64,000 bases of DNA from CAZOZZ01 sp965247425 (GTDB lineage: Bacteria > Acidobacteriota > Terriglobia > 20CM-2-55-15), in assembly GCA_965247425.1 (NCBI GenBank), contig OZ252023.1:2852001-2916000 (forward strand). Reading direction: 5' to 3'. The position numbers and the translations under genes are program-made. This document shows positions 53,434 through 60,994 of this stretch, in pieces; position 1 is the first letter of the stretch; every line of letters begins with the position of its first letter. The notes beneath the pieces were generated by a model. It saw nothing but the letters and a program-made list of their open reading frames with translations, did no database searches and was not told the DNA's origin.

Positions 53434-53462
53434 TTTACGAAGAAACCCAAAACCGCTATCTT
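53434..53462 (+). promoter_or_regulatory. Candidate promoter of the tRNA-Phe gene
   Basis: TTTACG (53434-53439) and TATCTT (53457-53462) are spaced by 17 nt, starting 8 bp after the ileS stop. It precedes the tRNA by 46 bp. Confidence 0.55.
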
Positions 53463-53508
53463 AGGGGTTCGGCGGAAAGCCCGGATAGTGCTCTGTGCGA
53501 TCCGTCAT

Positions 53509-53581
53509 GCCGAGGTAGCTCAGTTGGTAGAGCGCGGCCCTGAAAAGGCCGGCGTCGGCGGTTCAACTCCGTCCCTCGGCA
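53509..53581 (+). tRNA. tRNA-Phe (GAA)
   Basis: 73-nt cloverleaf: acceptor GCCGAGG/CCTCGGC, D arm GCTCAGTTGGTAGAGC, anticodon stem CGGCC/GGCCG around CTGAAAA with anticodon GAA, variable GCGTC, T arm with TTCAACT loop, discriminator A. CCA is not encoded. Confidence 0.98.
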
Positions 53582-53593
53582 TTTCCCTTGTAG

Positions 53594-53867
53594 AGCAGCC
53601 CGTGGCGGAAGTCTGTAGGGTCGCGCGCAGGGGTATTCGGGTCACAGGCGCGAAATGAGGAGCGGAACGATGCTTTGTCATCGTGACCGACGAATGACAA
53701 AGCCTGTGGCCCGAAGACCCCTGCGCCCTTCGGGTTAAGACGGCATGGGCCCAGCTGCGGCGTTGCCACTCCTAGATCGATGAAGAGCATCGACGTCGTC
53801 GTGGCGCCTTGCATCTAGCCCCATGGCGCTCGTAACGCGACCCTACAGACTTCCGCCACGGGCTGCT
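53594..53867. mobile_element. 274-bp highly palindromic element with perfect 32-bp terminal repeats
   Basis: The 32-bp terminus at 53594-53625 (begins AGCAGCCCGTGGCGGAAGTC) is the exact reverse complement of 53836-53867. Inside it are nested palindromes. A 24-bp inverted pair with two mismatches joins about 53625-53650 and 53704-53729. Within that lies a perfect 10-bp hairpin GCTTTGTCAT...ATGACAAAGC. Its right half holds CGATG...CATCG. It starts 12 bp after the tRNA-Phe gene. There is no open frame; the 312-bp gap here is this element. It is a non-autonomous mobile element or a structured RNA. Confidence 0.8.
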
Positions 53868-53893
53868 AGAACCGCTATCGAGGACCTGTCACT

Positions 53894-54643
53894 TTGTCTC
53901 TAAACAACGAATGGTGGAACGAATTTTTTACGGGCGTCTGGCCTGAGTTCTTCCGGCACATGAAGCCGGACGAAGCAACGGGCAGCGAGGTCGAGTTCAT
54001 TCGGAAGGTGCTCAAACCTGGCCCGGGAGACCGGATTCTGGATGTACCTTCGGGAGACGGGCGTCTCGGTATCCCGCTGGCATTGTCCGGGCTCGAAGTC
54101 ACGGGGATAGAACTGCAGCCGAAGCTGACGGAACTGGCGACCGTGGCCGCCCGACAGCAATCCGCGAACTTCACATGCCGGCAACAGGACATGCGGGACC
54201 TTCCGTGGTGGGACGAATTCGACGCGGCATTCTGCTTCTGGAGCAGCTTCGGCTATTTCGACGACGTAGAGAACAAGGAGTCCCTCGAGGCGGTGTGGCG
54301 GGCGATCAAACCCGGCGCCAGGTTTCTGATCGACACATATGTCACTGAAATAGTTCTTCGAGACTTCAAAAAACGGGAACGGGTGCAGACCGGGGAATGG
54401 ATCAGGCTTGAGGAACGTTCCTGGGATTACGAAAAGAGCCGCATGAATGTGGACTGGACGTTAGAGAAGGGGGACGTGCGCGAGGAAAAACATTTCTCGG
54501 TCCGGACCTACACGTACCGGGAGCTTTCGGAACTCCTCAAAGAGACCGGGTTCGGAGACTTCGAAGCGTACGACACGGTGACCGGCGAACCGTTCGGCCC
54601 CGACGCCAAACGATTGGCGTTGGTCGCGAGGAAGATTGCGTGA
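53894..54643 (+). CDS. Class I SAM-dependent methyltransferase
   Basis: Methyltransferase of 249 residues with a Rossmann-type SAM fold. Motif I is DRILDVPSGDGRLGIPLALS, followed by VTGIELQPKL at the end of beta2. The motif around FDAAFCFWSSFGYFDD lies near the acceptor site. C-terminal VRTYTYRELSELLKETGFGD is common to small-molecule methyltransferases. The TTG start at 53894 has only a weak GAGGA site. The acceptor substrate is unknown. Its stop overlaps the region just before tag by a few bases, so the two are co-expressed. Confidence 0.85.
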   Translation: MSLNNEWWNEFFTGVWPEFFRHMKPDEATGSEVEFIRKVLKPGPGDRILDVPSGDGRLGIPLALSGLEVTGIELQPKLTELATVAARQQSANFTCRQQDMRDLPWWDEFDAAFCFWSSFGYFDDVENKESLEAVWRAIKPGARFLIDTYVTEIVLRDFKKRERVQTGEWIRLEERSWDYEKSRMNVDWTLEKGDVREEKHFSVRTYTYRELSELLKETGFGDFEAYDTVTGEPFGPDAKRLALVARKIA

Positions 54644-54650
54644 GGCTCGG

Positions 54651-55211
54651 ATGAAACGATGCGAATGGGCGGGCACTGATCCTCTGATGGTCGGGTATCA
54701 CGACGAGGAATGGGGCACACCGCTACATGACGATCGCGCATTGTTCGAGTTCCTCATCCTCGAGGGGGCTCAGGCCGGTCTGAGCTGGTCGACCATTCTC
54801 AAGAAGCGGGAAAACTACCGGCTTGCGTTCGACCAGTTCGACCCGATGCGCGTCGCCAGGTACAAGGCCCGCAAGACTTCCCAGCTCCTGAATAATGAGG
54901 GGATCGTCAGGAACAAGCTGAAGATCGCGTCGGCGACCCGGAATGCAAAGGCGTTTCTCGAAGTTCAGAAGGAGTTCGGTTCGTTCGACACCTATATCTG
55001 GGAGTTCGTCGCAGGGACACCAAGAAAGAACAAGTGGAAACAACTCGGAGAGATTCCACCCAAAACCCCGGAATCGGATGCGATGAGCAAGGACTTGAAG
55101 AAGAGGGATTTCAATTTCGTCGGATCAACGATCTGTTACGCGTTCATGCAAGCCGTCGGCATGGTGAATGATCATACCGTTGACTGTTTCCGGTATGGGG
55201 AAGTGGGGTAG
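54651..55211 (+). CDS. tag: DNA-3-methyladenine glycosylase I
   Basis: Base-excision repair enzyme removing 3-methyladenine. The 186-residue product is the length of E. coli Tag (187). Zinc ligands Cys4, His17 and the C-terminal His/Cys in NDHTVDCF are conserved, and the catalytic region LEGAQAGLSWSTILKKRENY is present. ATG at 54651 with GAGG upstream. It follows a methyltransferase gene by 7 bp. A CAGTGGTCAGT-type repeat begins 4 bp after its stop. Confidence 0.95.
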   Translation: MKRCEWAGTDPLMVGYHDEEWGTPLHDDRALFEFLILEGAQAGLSWSTILKKRENYRLAFDQFDPMRVARYKARKTSQLLNNEGIVRNKLKIASATRNAKAFLEVQKEFGSFDTYIWEFVAGTPRKNKWKQLGEIPPKTPESDAMSKDLKKRDFNFVGSTICYAFMQAVGMVNDHTVDCFRYGEVG

Positions 55212-55214
55212 GAG

Positions 55215-55245
55215 AGTGGTCAGTGGCCAGTGGTCAGTGGTCAGT
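55215..55245. repeat. GTGGTCAGTGG-type tandem repeat after the tag stop
   Basis: AGTGGTCAGTGGCCAGTGGT and one further unit lie immediately downstream of tag. The same family, inverted, lies at 57361-57384 on the other side of the intron. Confidence 0.8.
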
Positions 55246-55274
55246 TGGGGGAATCGCGGGGAAGGATCTCGACG

Positions 55275-57212
55275 GTAGAGTAGGGGAGGACGCGTAGAGC
55301 GACCTCCCCCCTCGTCGCACCGGACGTGCGGATTTCCCGCATCCGGCGCTCCCGACCAATTCTTCTGAAGCCCACACGGAGAGCCTTACAGATAGACCAA
55401 CCCGAGGGTTTGGAAATGCTTGTAATAGCTGACCCCGCCGGGAGGACGAAAGGGTCGTTGGCTCCGCCGCCGCAAATGACGCGTCAGACGGTCTCGTACG
55501 AAACGGTTGATCTGGCGCTTTGCAACACGAGGATAGCCATAGCTGAAGTACTGCGCCCAGCCGTTGAGGTGCCGATTCAGATCCGCAACCAGTACCGGTA
55601 TGGGCATAGAGCCCCGCCATGGGCCAGTCATGTCCCGCACAATCTGACGTTCCCGAGCCAGAGCCTTCTTGGAGGGGGTCACATTCAGATAGCGTCGTGG
55701 CTGCCCGTGCAGGTCCCGATCATACCGAAACGTGTATCCCAGAAAGTCGAAGCTCTGTCCCGACTCCATCAGTCGCACGACCCGTGTCTTGGCTCGATTC
55801 AGTTCGAGCCCCATCCGTTGTTCCAACGTCTCTTCAATCCAATCCTTCAACCGGGGACTCTGGTGCCGGGCCAGTATCACCAGATCGTCGGCGTACCGCA
55901 CCAGTTCGGCTCCGGCCCATTGGGCCGGACCCCCTCGGGCATGGAAGAAGTGATCAAACCAGTGCAGGTAGATATTCGCTAACAATGGTGAGATCACCCC
56001 GCCCTGCGGAGTCCCGGTCCGGGGCCGCCTGGGCGGTCCCCCGTCCCGGGTGTCGGTCACTGGCGCGTTGAGCCACATCCGAATCAACTGGAGCACCGCA
56101 CTATCGGTCACCCGCATCCGAATCGCCTTGAACAGCTTGTCCCGCGGAATGGAATCAAAGTACCCTTTCAGATCCGCGTCATACACGTCCCGCTTCCCGC
56201 CGTGGAGTCCTTGCCGCACTTGCTCCAATGCATCATGGGCCTTTCGTCCCGGCCGAAATCCATACGAACTGTCCAGGAAATCGGCTTCGAAGATCGGCTC
56301 CAGTATCAGCAGCAGCGCCGCCTGCACCACACGGTCACGAACCGTCGGTATCCCCAATGGCCGCTCCCGACCATCGGGTTTCGGGATATACACCCGTTTG
56401 ACCGCCTCAGGCTGGTACTTCTTCGCGCGCAGCACCTCGGCCAGTTCGGCCAACCAGCGCTCCGGGCCGCCCTCCGCATCTACAATCTGGTGGATCGTGA
56501 CGCCATCGACCCCGGCCGAGCCTCGATTGGCTCGCACCTGCTCCCAACCTGCTTCCAACACGTCCTTGCGGTAGATCCGGTCGTACAAACTATAAAACCG
56601 GAACTTTGGTTCCCGCTTCGCTTTCAGACATAGCCGCAGCCTCAGGTCAGCGAGTCTCGGACCCAGCCGTCGCCGCTCGCACCATCCGTGCTCTGCTGCT
56701 TCGGCTCGCTCTTGCTCCGTGCTAGGGTGATATCCCAATCGGCTCCCTCACCTTCTTGCTGTTGCGTTTGATCGGTGGGGCCGCTTCGCTCCTCCGGCAT
56801 TACCCGGTCTCATCGCTACTATCCGCCCCGCCGACTTCCCGATGTCCCAGCTCAGACTTATCTTTTCGCCTCAGCCGTTGGGTGCCACCCAGTCATCGGG
56901 ATCTCCCAGGTTCCGGGTCATCCTATCGACACGCGCCGTCCCCTTCCATCCCGGTGGGCCCCTCAGGTGCCTTTGCTCGTTGCTTCCCTAAAGGTTTCAG
57001 GCTTCGACTCTCTCTGGCGGCTTGGCCACCCACGATTTGCGTTTCGAGACCGATTCGGGTTCACTTGCGTTACGGCTCGCGTCTTCGCCTTCAAGGGCTT
57101 CAGCTTACGGGTTACCCCATAACCACTGCCTCGTTGGCTACATGTTGAACGAGCAATTCACATGGCTGACTCCTTTCATTCAGCTAGAGTGACCAAGCTT
57201 TGCCTGGCGCAC
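55275..57212 (-). mobile_element. Group II intron (bacterial), 1938 bp
   Basis: The minus strand starts GTGCGCCAGG at 57212, the GTGYG consensus, and ends CTCTAC at 55275. Domain V is recognisable at about 55325-55355: GAGCGCCGGATGCGGGAAAT then CCGCACGTCCGGTGCGA. Domain VI follows. The intron-encoded protein lies in domain IV. The flanks join to CTGCGCCTCTG|CGTCGAG, which exactly recreates a CGCAGAG-family repeat terminus seen intact at 14150 and 35366. This fixes both boundaries. The 645-bp stretch 56739-57383 is mostly intron domains I-III and carries no gene. Confidence 0.93.
55386..56738 (-). CDS. Group II intron reverse transcriptase/maturase
   Basis: Intron-encoded protein of 450 residues. 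The reverse-transcriptase fingers-palm region includes RPLGIPTVRDRVVQAALLLI, SSYGFRPGRKAHDALEQV, GTPQGGVISPLLANIYLHWF and the catalytic YADD (Tyr282-Asp285). The maturase X domain is seen at WRGSMPIPVLVADLNRHLNG and QINRFVRDRLTRHLRRRSQR. No C-terminal HNH endonuclease domain is visible, as in class C and related introns. TTG is the most upstream start in frame. The frame is intact, so splicing and mobility are possible. Confidence 0.94.
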   Translation of the reverse strand: MGYHPSTEQERAEAAEHGWCERRRLGPRLADLRLRLCLKAKREPKFRFYSLYDRIYRKDVLEAGWEQVRANRGSAGVDGVTIHQIVDAEGGPERWLAELAEVLRAKKYQPEAVKRVYIPKPDGRERPLGIPTVRDRVVQAALLLILEPIFEADFLDSSYGFRPGRKAHDALEQVRQGLHGGKRDVYDADLKGYFDSIPRDKLFKAIRMRVTDSAVLQLIRMWLNAPVTDTRDGGPPRRPRTGTPQGGVISPLLANIYLHWFDHFFHARGGPAQWAGAELVRYADDLVILARHQSPRLKDWIEETLEQRMGLELNRAKTRVVRLMESGQSFDFLGYTFRYDRDLHGQPRRYLNVTPSKKALARERQIVRDMTGPWRGSMPIPVLVADLNRHLNGWAQYFSYGYPRVAKRQINRFVRDRLTRHLRRRSQRPFRPPGGVSYYKHFQTLGLVYL

Positions 57213-57240
57213 CAGAGGCGCAGAGGCGCAGAGTTTTTGT
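57213..57240. repeat. CGCAGAG-family repeat split by the group II intron
   Basis: CAGAGGCGCAGAGGCGCAGA lies directly against the intron 5' end. The remaining CTCGACG of the repeat terminus lies at 55268-55274 on the other side of the intron. Confidence 0.9.
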
Positions 57241-57360
57241 CTCGCTTAGTTATAAACAAATCCTTCTCTGCATCGAACCTTCTATTTCTGGTATTCAGGG
57301 ACCGGATTGGACCCTTCCTGAGTTGGAATTGTTGATGCCCGCTGGCCGTTCGTCTTTTCC

Positions 57361-57384
57361 TCAACTGGCCACTGACCACTTCCC
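57361..57384. repeat. CTGACCACT-type repeat after the DUF3179 stop
   Basis: CAACTGGCCACTGACCACTT lies directly downstream (minus-strand sense) of the DUF3179 fragment's stop. It is the inverted counterpart of the repeat after tag. Confidence 0.75.
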
Positions 57385-57890
57385 TACTTAATCAACCGCG
57401 TCGTCGGAAACTGCGCATACCATCCGAACCAGAACGCCCTGTTCGCGGTTACTCTTGGAAGTTCGACCGCCGGGACACCCTGGGCGACCAGTGCATCCTC
57501 GGTCACCGTCCAGCGGCGACGGGATTCGTCTTCGATCCGATTGGATCTGCGCTCACGCTTGAAACGAACCTCGTCGGTTTCGAACACGCGGTTCGCACCC
57601 TCTTCGGAAGTGATGACGACGAAAGATCGACCGCCGGCTTCGAACGGGTAGATACGGTTCTTGTCGAGGAAATCGGTCGATAGCGCCACGGGTTCCCGGC
57701 CTTCGCCCGATGACGGGACGAGCTGCATCACGAGCACCTCGTCCTTGTTCTTGAGGCGATTATCGGTTTCGGGAACCTCGAACATCAGCCGGTCCGAGGC
57801 GAAGTAGTTCTTGTAGGCCACTCCTTCCCCATAATCCTTGTCATAGCCGGTGTCGATGGACAGAACGGTCGTGTTCGGGTTCTGTTTCTT
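57384..57890 (-). pseudogene. DUF3179 protein, C-terminal fragment
   Basis: Only the C-terminal half of a DUF3179 protein remains: NPNTTVLSIDTGYDKDYGEG, then NRIYPFEAGGRSFVVITSEE and the diagnostic ending ANRAFWFGWYAQFPTTRLIK. Full-length members are roughly twice as long. The frame stays open to 57911, but the residues MAGRSSSKKQ before NPNTT are not family sequence; they are the reverse of the OsmC fragment next to it. Both genes have lost their 5' halves at the same point (about 57890), which indicates one deletion in a divergent gene pair. Confidence 0.8.
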
Positions 57891-57892
57891 TG

Positions 57893-58245
57893 AAGAAGAC
57901 CTTCCGGCCACTCTCGATTATCTCGTCGCCTCGGTGGCTGGCTGACTGACCGGCACCCTGGGCGGCGCCCTGGAAGCACGAGGAATTCCATCCTATCCGG
58001 ACAAGTTGTCGTCGGATGTCGAAGGAGACATCGAGGAAATCGACGGCAAGATGGTCGTCACCCGTATCCGGGTCCATTACAACATCAAGGTGCCTGAAGG
58101 GCGTGAAGAGGATGCCCGCTGCCTGATCAACGTGGCCGAGAAGGGCTGCCCAGCAGCCTTGAGCGTCAAGAGAGGCATCGAACTGGAATACGCCGCCAGC
58201 ATCACCGAAGAACAACCCCTTCCTAATTCGGGGACGGAGGCGTAA
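57893..58245 (+). pseudogene. OsmC-like protein, 5'-truncated, in-frame TGA at conserved Cys position
   Basis: In frame from about 57893: EDLPATLDYLVASVAG, then TGA at 57943-57945, then LTGTLGGALEARGIPSYPDK through VHYNIKVPEG and GCPAALSVKRGIELEYAAS to a TAA at 58243. OsmC/Ohr proteins have a conserved, often peroxidatic Cys exactly at the TGA (AGC-L). The N-terminal 50-60 residues are missing. After the TGA a hairpin with a GGC loop lies 18 nt downstream (57957-57973), within the spacing of bacterial SECIS elements. It is either a TGC-to-TGA nonsense mutation in a dead gene or the relic of a selenoprotein gene. The stop codon lies in a REP-like sequence. Confidence 0.8.
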
Positions 58246-58353
58246 TTACCATAACTTCCTGTATGTAATCCGTTTGTTCCTCCGTCCCCGAATGAGCGGG
58301 CAATAACTTCCTGCGTACCTGTACCTTGCTTGAATTACGCCTCTGTCCCCGAA
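58227..58353. repeat. REP-like palindromic repeat (TTCGGGGACGGAGGCG family)
   Basis: TTCGGGGACGGAGGCGTAAT at 58227-58247 is inverted, with one mismatch, at 58333-58353. A third half-copy CCTCCGTCCCCGAATGAGCG lies at 58279-58299. Its left edge contains the OsmC remnant's stop. The short gap before the S9 peptidase gene holds nothing else. Confidence 0.85.
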
Positions 58354-58490
58354 TGAGCGGAGGGTGGACGGGGGCGAGTTGTCGGCGAACGGGGAAAGCT
58401 TTCGCAAACGGCAGTTCCCGGCTACAATCTCCTATCATTCAGAAAACCAGTCAGGAAACCCACGGATTCGTGGGGGAGGAGATCGACGCC

Positions 58491-60923
58491 ATGAAGAAGA
58501 AGTCGAATATGCATCGTAACCTTGGGTTGGCCGTTCCGGTAGCGCTGACCGTGTTACTGTCGGTATCGGCGCCGACGGCGTTCGGACAAGATACCTACCA
58601 GAAACCTCCGCAGGCGATCCAGGACGTTCTGGATGCCCTGCCGACCCCTCAGGTCAGCATCAACCCCAGCGGCGACACCATGCTGTTCGGCCAGCCTCCG
58701 GGATACCCATCGATCGCAGACTTCTCCCAACCCATGCTTCGCATCGCGGGCTTACGAATCGACCCCCTGACTAATGGACCGAGCCGTCCGCGTTACTCCA
58801 CTGGCTACACGCTCAAAGGAATTCCCGACGGCAACGAGATCGAGGTGGACCTTCCTGCCGGAGCGAAGTTGGGTTCAGCACGCTGGAGCCCGGACGGCAA
58901 GAATTTTGCGTTCACGAACACCCGATCCGACGGTATCGACCTGTGGGTCTCCAACCTCGCGGGCGAGGCACGTCAGATTGACGGCGTGGTCCTGAACGCA
59001 GCGTACGGCACCGCCATCCAATGGATGCCCGACAACCGCACGTTGCTGATACAGCGTATTCCGGCCGGTCGTGGTGCGCCGCCCGAAGAATCGCTCGTCC
59101 CGACCGGGCCCAACATCCAGGAAACATCGGGTCGGTCCGGAGCCATTCGCACCTATCAGGATCTGCTTGAGACAAGGCATGACGTGGCACTGTTCGACTA
59201 TCACGGAACAGCCCAACTCGCGTTTGTCGATACAACAAACGGTCGAGTGACGAACATCGGATCACCGGGACTCTTCCAGACATTGTCGATCTCACCCGAC
59301 GGCAACCATGTTCTCGTCGTGCGGCTCCAGAAACCGTTCTCTTATCTCTTCACGCACCGGTCTTTCCCGAGGATGGTGGAGATCTGGGATCGTTCCGCGA
59401 CGGTCGAACACACCGTAGCGAGGATATCTCTGCAGGAGAACGTCCCGATCGGAGGAGTCGCGACGGATCCGCGTAGCTACAACTGGATCCCGACCGAAAG
59501 CGCGACTTTGCTGTGGGCTGAAGCCCTCGACGGCGGAGATCCGAAATCCGAGGTCACTCACCGGGACAGTCTGAAAACTCTGGCTGCGCCGTTCAGCGGT
59601 TCGCCCACCGAACTGTTCAGGACCGAAGACCGCTATCGCGGCATTCAGTGGCTTGAAGACGGACGGGCCATGGTCACCGAGTACCATCGAATCAATCGGT
59701 GGAATCGCACATTCCTGATCGGTGCCGGATCCGAGCCCAAACTCATATGGGATATGAGCGCCCAGGACCGTTACAACGATCCCGGCAGGCCGGTTTCGAC
59801 CACCCTGGCAAACGGGCGTCGGGCCGTCATGCAGAACGGCAACTCGATCTTCCTGGCCGGCAATGGATCGTCTCCCGAAGGCGATCATCCGTTCCTGGAT
59901 CGCCTGAACCTCGACACGCTCGAAACCGAGCGTCTGTTCCAGTCCGCAGCCGGCGCCTACGAAGCCATTCAGTCGCCACTGGGAGATTCCGGCACCCGCT
60001 GGATCACCCGACGCGAGAGCAAGACCGAACCACCGAACTACCGGATTCGGGACCTGTCGGACAGTGCGTCGATCACGGCCTTGACGAACTTCGAGGACCC
60101 GACACCCCAACTTCGGCAAATCACGAAACGGCTCGTCAAATACAAACGCGAGGACGGCGTCGACCTGTCCTTTACGTTGTATCTGCCTCCCGACTATGAA
60201 GAAGGCACCCGCCTGCCGACGGTAGTCTGGGCCTACCCGAGGGAGTACAACGATGCCGCAACCGCGGGGCAGGTATCGGGATCGACCGACCGGTTCACGA
60301 CGATCCGCGGCGCGTCTCAGTTGTTCTTCGTGTTGAACGGCTATGCGTTGCTGGACGGCGCGACAATGCCGGTGATCGGTGATCCGATCACGATGAACGA
60401 AACGATGGTCGATCAGATCGTCATGGCCGGCAAAGCGGCAATCGACAAGTCAGCCGAAATAGGAGTCTCCGACCCGAATCGAGTGGGTGTCGGAGGACAC
60501 AGCTATGGCGCCTTCATGACCGCCAACCTGCTCGCCCATTCCGATCTTTTCAGAGCCGGTATTGCTCGCAGCGGGGCTTACAATCGCTCGCTCACCCCGT
60601 TTGGATTCCAGAGTGAGCAACGGACGTTCTGGGAAGCCCCGGAGTTGTACTTCAAGGTGTCGCCTTTCATGCATGCCGACAAGGTCAACGAACCGATCCT
60701 TCTGACTCACGGTGAGGCCGACAACAATTCGGGAACGTTCCCGGTCCAGTCCGACCGGATGTTCCATGCTTTGACCGGACACGGTGCGACCGCACGCCTT
60801 GTAACTCTGCCTAACGAGTCACACGGCTATGCCGCCAAAGAGTCGGTTGAACACACGTTGTACGAAATGATGTCCTGGTTCGAAAGGTTTGTTAAGGATG
60901 CGCAACCGATCGGACGAAGATAG
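58491..60923 (+). CDS. Prolyl oligopeptidase family (S9) serine peptidase, exported
   Basis: Exported peptidase of 810 residues with signal peptide (GLAVPVALTVLLSVSAPTAF, cut near AFGQ). An N-terminal beta-propeller precedes a C-terminal alpha/beta-hydrolase domain with the triad Ser671 (GVGGHSYGAFMTANLL), Asp744 (HGEADNNSGTFPVQ) and His near 778 (NESHGYAAKESVEH). The propeller region resembles S9D glutamyl-peptidase-like proteins, common in Acidobacteriota. ATG at 58491 has GGGGGAGGAG upstream; the frame extends further but over repeats. A strong terminator follows. Confidence 0.92.
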   Translation: MKKKSNMHRNLGLAVPVALTVLLSVSAPTAFGQDTYQKPPQAIQDVLDALPTPQVSINPSGDTMLFGQPPGYPSIADFSQPMLRIAGLRIDPLTNGPSRPRYSTGYTLKGIPDGNEIEVDLPAGAKLGSARWSPDGKNFAFTNTRSDGIDLWVSNLAGEARQIDGVVLNAAYGTAIQWMPDNRTLLIQRIPAGRGAPPEESLVPTGPNIQETSGRSGAIRTYQDLLETRHDVALFDYHGTAQLAFVDTTNGRVTNIGSPGLFQTLSISPDGNHVLVVRLQKPFSYLFTHRSFPRMVEIWDRSATVEHTVARISLQENVPIGGVATDPRSYNWIPTESATLLWAEALDGGDPKSEVTHRDSLKTLAAPFSGSPTELFRTEDRYRGIQWLEDGRAMVTEYHRINRWNRTFLIGAGSEPKLIWDMSAQDRYNDPGRPVSTTLANGRRAVMQNGNSIFLAGNGSSPEGDHPFLDRLNLDTLETERLFQSAAGAYEAIQSPLGDSGTRWITRRESKTEPPNYRIRDLSDSASITALTNFEDPTPQLRQITKRLVKYKREDGVDLSFTLYLPPDYEEGTRLPTVVWAYPREYNDAATAGQVSGSTDRFTTIRGASQLFFVLNGYALLDGATMPVIGDPITMNETMVDQIVMAGKAAIDKSAEIGVSDPNRVGVGGHSYGAFMTANLLAHSDLFRAGIARSGAYNRSLTPFGFQSEQRTFWEAPELYFKVSPFMHADKVNEPILLTHGEADNNSGTFPVQSDRMFHALTGHGATARLVTLPNESHGYAAKESVEHTLYEMMSWFERFVKDAQPIGRR

Positions 60924-60935
60924 CTGATCAGAGAG

Positions 60936-60974
60936 AATCCCCGCGATCCTTCGGGAGATCGCGGGGATTTTTTT
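60936..60974 (+). terminator. Rho-independent terminator after the S9 peptidase
   Basis: A 13-bp stem AATCCCCGCGATC/GATCGCGGGGATT with an 8-nt loop CTTCGGGA, then seven T, 13 nt after the stop. Confidence 0.95.
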
Positions 60975-60994
60975 GCCTGGAGCGCGAGGTCTAG

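Noticed and set aside
51420..53450. 676-codon open frame on the minus strand
   Set aside because: Antisense to ileS and with no domain signature; long shadow frames are common in this GC-rich DNA.
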